From: an uncultured Parabacteroides sp.
GTDB taxonomy: Bacteria; Bacteroidota; Bacteroidia; Bacteroidales; Tannerellaceae
Assembly (NCBI GenBank): GCA_900541965.1
Contig: UQLN01000057.1
Coordinates: 1 to 30,138 of the forward strand
Reading direction: 5' to 3'
Length of the DNA: 30,138 nucleotides
The translations under genes and the position numbers were made by a program. Shown here one piece after another: positions 25,270 to 30,138 of the stretch; the stretch's first letter is position 1, and the number at the start of each line of letters is the position of its first letter. Under the pieces are notes generated by a model that ran no database searches, was not told the origin of the DNA, and was given only the letters and a program-made list of their open reading frames with translations.

Positions 25270-27117
25270 TTAATTTCCTTTCCATTCCAATACCCCTATT
25301 TCTCCTCCGGCAGAGGTAAACACTACTTTGTGACGGGACAGGGGGTAGACTGTGTTTATTAAAGAACTTCCTATTCTGTGCTTCCACAGGACTTTGCCTG
25401 TTTTTGAATCGAGTGCAAATATAAGTCCGTTTTTTGTACTTCCAAACACTGCATTTCCTTTCTCTTCAATCATGGAGGGGGCAAACTCATAGCCAAAGCC
25501 TGCATTTGATGCCCATAACAGGACAGGCTGGTTTCCTTGGGTTGAAAAACAAACGATGGTATCATTCATCGTTTTTGCATAAACCCGCTGTTTGTCAACA
25601 GAAAGGCCGATAGTTTCGCGCACTTTGGCTTCGTGGGTACGCCAGATGGTTTCTCCGGTTTGCAGGTCGATGGCTGTCATTGCACGCTGAGGGTCTACAA
25701 TGAATACTTTTTCTCCTACGGCAACAGGCCATACGGCGGCAGGGGAGAAGTGCATGCGGGTTAATCCGCCTGTCCATTTCCAAAGGTTTTTGCCATTGGT
25801 TTTATCTAAGGCGTATAAAGTATTGTCCCATGCGCCGAATACAACTTTATCGGATGTTACCAGCGGACGTGTTTCCACATAGCCTTTAACTCCGGTATAG
25901 GCCCAGATAACTTTTCCTGTTTTTATATCGATGGCACGGAAGGTATGGTCGCTGGTTCCGATATAGGCAATTCCTTTTTCAATGGTTACGGCGCCGAGAA
26001 CCGGTTCGGTAGCTGCTGCTATCCATTTTTCTTTACCGCTTGCAGCATCCAGGGCATATATGTTTTTGTCGGCGGAACCAAAGACAATGATACCGTTTTC
26101 AACAGCAGGAGTCCCGATGATGCGGTTGCCTGTTTGGTAAGACCATTTTTTCTTTCCGTCTTTTACGTTATAGCAGGTCAGTACGCCTAATCCGTCTCCC
26201 ACATAAAGATTGTTTTTATAAACAACGGGAGAGGCATAGATACCGGCTCCGGTTTGGAGTATCCAGTCCTCTTTCACTTGGCTGTATTCCTGATTGACGG
26301 AGAAGTCCGGGCGTTTGTCTATTAGCTTGTCTTCTTCATAATATTTAGCTTGCATAGACAAGGATGCCCATTTCTTCTTTTCTTCCCCGATTCTTTGTTC
26401 GTAGACGAAAAGGGAGTCGGGAGTGATTTCAAAAATAGAATATCCTCCGACATTATCGCTTGCCCGTAAATTGCTGCGGCTTAAGATGCCCGGTATTCCA
26501 TCATATGAAAGAAAACGGTTGCTGTGGTAATGTCCTCCCAATACAACGCGAATGTTATAAGGACGGACGGCATCTGTCAAGTCATACCAATTGTCTACAT
26601 CTCCTTCCTGTAGCGGAAAGTGGGTGACCAGTATGACGGGCTTTTCTTTTCCTGCATTCTTTAACTCGCCTTTAAGCCATGTGATGTCCTGAGGCGACAC
26701 ATGCCCGTCTGCCATGCGGAGTAAAGGACCGGTGTTGAAGCCGAGAAACAGGATGCCGTCGTGTTCGAATTTAAACCGTTCGCTACCGAATAGGTGTTCG
26801 AAGTAAGTGGCTCCGGATTCACTCCATTTGGTATCGTGGTTGCCGGGGATGATATAATATTTGACGGTAAGCCGGTCCAGGATGGATTTAGCCTTTTCCA
26901 GGGATTCACGGTCCCCTTCTTCCGTAATATCTCCAGCTACAAGTACGAAATCGATTCCCGGGGTGTTGTTGATTTGATTTACAGAATTTTGCAAATCTTC
27001 TGCCGACGTTGTTTTCGGTGTAATATGCACATCCGTTAACAAGGCGAAACGGAATTCTGCTGCCTGAAGCTGGCAAAGCAGAAAACAAAGAAATAACAGG
27101 ATGGACGATTTTTTCAT
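25270..27117 (-). CDS. Periplasmic metallophosphoesterase fused to a PQQ-type beta-propeller
   Basis: 615 residues. Cleavable signal peptide (MKKSSILLFLCFLLCQLQAA, cut near residue 20). Residues about 21-260 are a calcineurin-like phosphoesterase with all metal-binding motifs: D29-V-H31, G-D63, GNHD (92-95), H166 and GHYH (195-198). From about 280 to the end are PQQ/BamB-like blades (YASPVVYKNNLYVGDGLG; GTPAVENGIIVFGSADKNIYALD; GAVTIEKGIAYIGTSDHTFRAID; GNAVFGSTKNGLIFALDSKTGKVLWKH). The enzyme should act on a phosphoester or phosphodiester in the periplasm; the propeller may bind the substrate, the wall or a partner. Placed between the symporter (12 bp gap) and the kinase (4 bp gap), it is probably part of MurNAc salvage, for example removing phosphate from a wall-derived sugar before uptake; that is inference, and its substrate is unknown to me. 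Confidence 0.87.
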   Translation of the reverse strand: MKKSSILLFLCFLLCQLQAAEFRFALLTDVHITPKTTSAEDLQNSVNQINNTPGIDFVLVAGDITEEGDRESLEKAKSILDRLTVKYYIIPGNHDTKWSESGATYFEHLFGSERFKFEHDGILFLGFNTGPLLRMADGHVSPQDITWLKGELKNAGKEKPVILVTHFPLQEGDVDNWYDLTDAVRPYNIRVVLGGHYHSNRFLSYDGIPGILSRSNLRASDNVGGYSIFEITPDSLFVYEQRIGEEKKKWASLSMQAKYYEEDKLIDKRPDFSVNQEYSQVKEDWILQTGAGIYASPVVYKNNLYVGDGLGVLTCYNVKDGKKKWSYQTGNRIIGTPAVENGIIVFGSADKNIYALDAASGKEKWIAAATEPVLGAVTIEKGIAYIGTSDHTFRAIDIKTGKVIWAYTGVKGYVETRPLVTSDKVVFGAWDNTLYALDKTNGKNLWKWTGGLTRMHFSPAAVWPVAVGEKVFIVDPQRAMTAIDLQTGETIWRTHEAKVRETIGLSVDKQRVYAKTMNDTIVCFSTQGNQPVLLWASNAGFGYEFAPSMIEEKGNAVFGSTKNGLIFALDSKTGKVLWKHRIGSSLINTVYPLSRHKVVFTSAGGEIGVLEWKGN

Positions 27118-27129
27118 GGTGATAAATGA

Positions 27130-28602
27130 TTAATTATTTGATACTGATTGTCTTTCCGGTAAACCTATACTGAGGATACTCAACCCGATAAATGTAAATA
27201 AAGCATTGAATATAAGTAGTTCGTAGCTAAAAGAGTATCCGTTGAACCATGCCTCCGAGTTTTTATGCAGGATAAAACAGAGCAGGGGAGAGATAAGGGC
27301 GACTAACGGGATATATTTATCGCGTACATTTCTTTTGGTAAATACTCCGAAGGCGAACATGCCGAGTATCGGGCCATACGTATAACTCGCCAGAATGTAC
27401 ACGGCATCGATTACACTTGTATTATTCAAGAGATTAAAGATGATAATGACAAGTCCCATGATGATAGCCATTCCGACATGTACCCGTTTGCGGATGCGGG
27501 TAATCTGGTTTTCCGTTTTCTTCTCTATCTCTAATATGTCTACTGTAAAAGAGGTGGTCAACGCGGTAAGTGCGGAGCCAGCCGTTGCATAAGCCGATGA
27601 GATAAGGCCGATGATAAACAGGATGCCTACAAATACCGGGAAATAATCTCCGGTTGCAATCATAGGGAAAAGCTCGTCGCTCTTTACCGGGTTTTGAATG
27701 CCGTGCCGGGCGGTAAACATGAACAGCAGTACGCCAAGCATCAGGAATAAGGCAATGACGAAGAATTGAAGGATACCACTGGTTATCATGTTTTTCTGTG
27801 AGTCCCTGAAGTTCTTGCAACTTAAATTCCGCTGCATCATATCCTGGTCCAAGCCGGTCATGGCAATAACGGTGAAGACGCCTCCCAGGAACTGTTTCCA
27901 GAAATATTGCTTTTCATTCACATTATCGAAAAAGAAGGTGTGGGATAAATCACTTTTAAAGATGGCGGTGCACATGGCTCCGAAATCGAGTTGCAAATCG
28001 GAAGCGATAAAATAGATACATAGTCCGACCGAAACAACCAGGCAGAATGTTTTTAAGGAATCTGTCCATATCAACGATTTTACCCCGCTCCGGAATGTAT
28101 AAAGCCATACCAGCGCTACAGTAAATAATACATTCATACTAAAAGGTATATGAAAAGGTCCGAACACCAGCAATTGCAGAGTCAGGCATACCAGAAACAG
28201 GCGGACAGAAGCTCCCAGCATTTTAGATATAAAGAAGAACCATGCGCCTGTTTTATGGGAAAATGTTCCGAACCGGTTTTCAAGGTATCCGTAAATGGAG
28301 ACTAAATTCATCCGGTAGAATAAAGGGATAAGAACGAATGCGATGATAATCTGCCCGACTACAAATCCCAGTACCATTTGTAGATAAGCAAAACTGTTTA
28401 CTCCAACCATTCCGGGAACAGATACAAACGTAACTCCGGATATGCTGGAGCCAATCATTGCGAAGGCTACAATATACCAGGGCGATTTCCGGTTTCCGAC
28501 AAAAAAACCTTGATTGTCGGATTTTCTTCCTGCAATGTATGATACAAGGAATAGTATCAAGAAGTATAATACAATTGTTATAAGTACAGAAATAGGGCTC
28601 AT
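27130..28602 (-). CDS. murT: Sodium:solute symporter family transporter, MurNAc importer (MurT-like)
   Basis: 490 residues, about 13 transmembrane helices. It starts MSPISVLITIVLYFLILFLVSYIAGRKS and shows SSS-family hallmarks: FFVGNRKSPWYIVAFAMIGSSISGVTFVSVPGMVG near residues 33-68, and GLDQDMMQRNLSCKNFRDSQKNM in the central loop. In Tannerella forsythia an inner membrane protein called MurT, encoded with MurK and MurQ, imports free MurNAc without phosphorylating it, unlike the PTS MurP of E. coli. The same neighbours here make MurNAc the likely cargo; by sequence alone other sugars or sialic acid cannot be excluded. It is the first gene of the minus-strand operon, with a TATCTTTG -7 box 60 nt upstream. 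Confidence 0.85.
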   Translation of the reverse strand: MSPISVLITIVLYFLILFLVSYIAGRKSDNQGFFVGNRKSPWYIVAFAMIGSSISGVTFVSVPGMVGVNSFAYLQMVLGFVVGQIIIAFVLIPLFYRMNLVSIYGYLENRFGTFSHKTGAWFFFISKMLGASVRLFLVCLTLQLLVFGPFHIPFSMNVLFTVALVWLYTFRSGVKSLIWTDSLKTFCLVVSVGLCIYFIASDLQLDFGAMCTAIFKSDLSHTFFFDNVNEKQYFWKQFLGGVFTVIAMTGLDQDMMQRNLSCKNFRDSQKNMITSGILQFFVIALFLMLGVLLFMFTARHGIQNPVKSDELFPMIATGDYFPVFVGILFIIGLISSAYATAGSALTALTTSFTVDILEIEKKTENQITRIRKRVHVGMAIIMGLVIIIFNLLNNTSVIDAVYILASYTYGPILGMFAFGVFTKRNVRDKYIPLVALISPLLCFILHKNSEAWFNGYSFSYELLIFNALFTFIGLSILSIGLPERQSVSNN

Positions 28603-28661
28603 AGGTATGCTGATTTAAGTTAGAGAAATTAGGAAAAGCGGATACTCGATGTTTGTTTTAG

Positions 28662-28669
28662 CAAAGATA
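28662..28669 (-). promoter_or_regulatory. -7 box for the murT operon
   Basis: Read on the minus strand this is TATCTTTG, an exact TAnnTTTG. The predicted start site is about 50 nt before the murT ATG. The -33 region is T-rich but without TTTG. Confidence 0.5.
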
Positions 28670-28774
28670 GTTTTAATTTTGTATTAAGAACTTATATTTT
28701 ATTATTTTATGAAATGTAATTATTAATTTAAAATTTATATTCTTCTTTCTATCTCCATATTGTTGTTGGCGGTA

Positions 28775-28806
28775 TTCGCTAAATTCCTAAAAACCTTCTA
28801 TATTTG
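28775..28806 (+). promoter_or_regulatory. Promoter of the divergent kinase paralogue
   Basis: TATATTTG at 28799-28806 is an exact -7 box; TTCG at 28775-28778, 20 bp upstream, is one base from the -33 TTTG. Transcription would begin near 28812, so the reading frame start at 28760 cannot be used and ATG 28826 is favoured, with a leader of only about 14 nt. Confidence 0.6.
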
Positions 28807-28825
28807 CATAAAAAATAGTCGGGTT

Positions 28826-29671
28826 ATGAAACTTATAGCAGAAACTGGTTCAACAAGGACGGAATGGGCTTTAGTAGAAGGCGCACACTTGATACATCGT
28901 GTTTTTACGGAAGGTATTAATCCGTTTTTCCAGAACAGGCGTGAGATAAGCAGAAGTATTAGATTGGGATTGCCGGAACTGTTTTTTAAGAAGAAACTCG
29001 ACCATGTGTATTTCTATGGGGCCGGATGTACACCTAATGAGAAGAAGAGTATATTGGAAGCCTCTTTGGTTGCGCAGTTCAAAACACCAGTACAGGTGGA
29101 AAGCGATTTGCTGGCAGCCGCCCGGGGATTGTTTAAGAATGAAGCCGGTATTGCCTGTATTCTTGGAACCGGTTCTAATTCATGCTTTTATGATGGGGAG
29201 AAGATTGTGAAGAATGTAACTGCTGCCGGATATATATTAGGAGATGAGGGTAGCGGTTCTGCTTTAGGTAAATTGTTTTTATCGGATGTAATGAAGGGGT
29301 TGGCTCCTAAATATTTGATGGATGAGTTTTATGAAAAGCTGATGATTACTCCCAGTGATGTTATGGAGTCCGTTTATAACCGTCCGTTCCCTAATCGTTT
29401 TCTTGCTGTGATTTCCTATTTTCTTGCGGACTATATGGATGATGAATATGTTTATAATCTTCTGGTCCAAAACCTGCGGAGTTTCTTCTCCAGAAATGTC
29501 TGCCAATATGACTACCGGGATTATCCATTACGTTTTGTCGGTTCTGTTGCACATAGCTATTCCAAGGTTCTGAAAGAAATAGCCCTTGAATACTATGCGA
29601 ATCTGGATATGATTAGAGAAACTCCTATGGATGGCTTAATAGAATACCATGCTATAAATAACATAGGTTAA
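28826..29671 (+). CDS. BadF/BcrA-type kinase paralogue of MurK with variant phosphate-1 motif
   Basis: 281 residues from ATG 28826 (MKLIAETGSTRTEW). It aligns without gaps to the MurK-like protein of the opposite operon over the first 150 residues, with 72 identical positions by hand count. VESDLLAAAR (91-100), CILGTGSNSCFYDG (111-124), GYILGDEGSG (135-144) and NRPFPNRFLA are kept. In the phosphate-1 loop the usual Asp6 is Glu, Lys11 is Arg and Asp13 is Glu. Asp6 is the position that coordinates the Mg-ATP in the family, so activity may be altered or the protein may sense rather than phosphorylate. Likely role: a second amino-sugar kinase (GlcNAc or MurNAc), or a regulator-like paralogue. It sits 223 bp from murT, transcribed away from it. 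Confidence 0.83.
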   Translation: MKLIAETGSTRTEWALVEGAHLIHRVFTEGINPFFQNRREISRSIRLGLPELFFKKKLDHVYFYGAGCTPNEKKSILEASLVAQFKTPVQVESDLLAAARGLFKNEAGIACILGTGSNSCFYDGEKIVKNVTAAGYILGDEGSGSALGKLFLSDVMKGLAPKYLMDEFYEKLMITPSDVMESVYNRPFPNRFLAVISYFLADYMDDEYVYNLLVQNLRSFFSRNVCQYDYRDYPLRFVGSVAHSYSKVLKEIALEYYANLDMIRETPMDGLIEYHAINNIG

Positions 29672-30138
29672 CAAATAATGGTATGCTTTATATCTTATAA
29701 TCCGCTTTAAAAGCAGATTGTAGCTCTGTCTTTTGTTGTTAATATATAATCTATAATATTAAATTAGTAACTATAAAACGTAATAAATCTAAATACATGT
29801 TTGTGATATGAAAAAATAATTTCATATTTGTAAAAGAAACGAGTGTTGATATATATTTGCTAAAATATAGTTTCGTTGATTATTAGTTTTCAGAAAAGGA
29901 GATTTCGGGAACCAAGTCCATAGAGAACTCAAGTTTATTATCCATCGTTTTTTGTTATTTTTATTTATATCGTATCTTAAATCCTAACATATTTAATAGG
30001 AAAAAGACCAATTTGCCTGGCTCATATTCCAAAGTAGAGACTAAAAACGAGTAAAAACATTCTTTTTACATCGAAAAGAACAATACTTGAATTAGTTCTC
30101 TATGAACTTGTTCAATCCATGCTAAACTCTTTAAATAG
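29672..30138. other. Non-coding right end of window
   Basis: 467 bp, AT-rich, without a credible gene. A weak hairpin AATCCGCTT/AAGCAGATT (29699-29719, one mismatch), followed 12 nt later by TTTTG, may end the kinase transcript. An 11-bp inverted repeat, CATAGAGAACT (29919-29929) and AGTTCTCTATG (30094-30104), frames a 164-bp AT-rich segment. Confidence 0.45.
29919..30104. repeat. 11-bp inverted repeats flanking a 164-bp AT-rich segment
   Basis: CATAGAGAACT at 29919-29929 and its exact complement AGTTCTCTATG at 30094-30104. Further out of phase, both sides also carry TCAAG/CTTGA near the inner edge. The size would suit an invertible promoter segment of the Bacteroidales kind, but no exact TAnnTTTG box is visible inside and no recombinase gene is in the window. 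Confidence 0.4.

Noticed and set aside
28760..28825. 22-residue N-terminal extension of the second kinase
   Set aside because: The exact -7 box at 28799-28806 lies inside it, and the kinase fold starts at MKLIAETGS.

Overview
The window comes from a member of the Bacteroidales; Bacteroides, Parabacteroides or a Tannerella relative would fit, and the sequence does not settle which. The grounds are a SusC/SusD pair, a fimbrillin-type protein ending in a Fibrobacter-succinogenes-major (FISUMP) domain, Bacteroides-type HU proteins, the TAnnTTTG type of -7 promoter box, and a MurTKQ-type peptidoglycan sugar salvage operon.

Layout. (1) 1-1487: the 3' part of a FISUMP surface protein, then a small unrecognised gene that looks broken by a one-base slip in a T run. 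(2) 1956-3078: a compact cassette of an HU-like protein, a two-helix holin-like membrane peptide and an M15 peptidoglycan peptidase. (3) 3241-11361: penicillin-binding protein 1C (minus strand) facing away from a very large alpha-2-macroglobulin lipoprotein with an intact thioester (plus strand). (4) 11394-14019: a MacB/FtsX-type ABC permease behind what looks like a sigma-54 promoter with two upstream dyads set 21 bp apart, closed by a strong terminator. (5) 14740-22867: SusC, SusD, a terminator or attenuator hairpin, a polytopic membrane protein (probably DUF6057-like), and a PD40-propeller lipoprotein carrying a CxxCH haem-attachment motif. (6) 22868-23572: a non-coding stretch with three kinds of repeat and an isolated terminator. 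(7) 23573-28602 (minus strand): a tight four-gene operon, MurT-type symporter, periplasmic phosphoesterase/PQQ-propeller fusion, MurK-type kinase, MurQ etherase. (8) 28826-29671: a divergent paralogue of the kinase with conservative but unusual changes in its phosphate-1 motif, then about 470 bp without a gene.

Much of the content concerns the cell wall: a wall peptidase, a wall synthase with its usual anti-protease partner, and a system that imports and catabolises MurNAc. The items I rate highest for follow-up are the sigma-54-type control region of the lone permease, the uncharacterised phosphoesterase/PQQ protein inside the MurNAc operon together with the variant kinase beside it, and the SusCD-linked DUF6057-like/CxxCH-PD40 pair. 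All calls are from reading the sequence; no database search was run.
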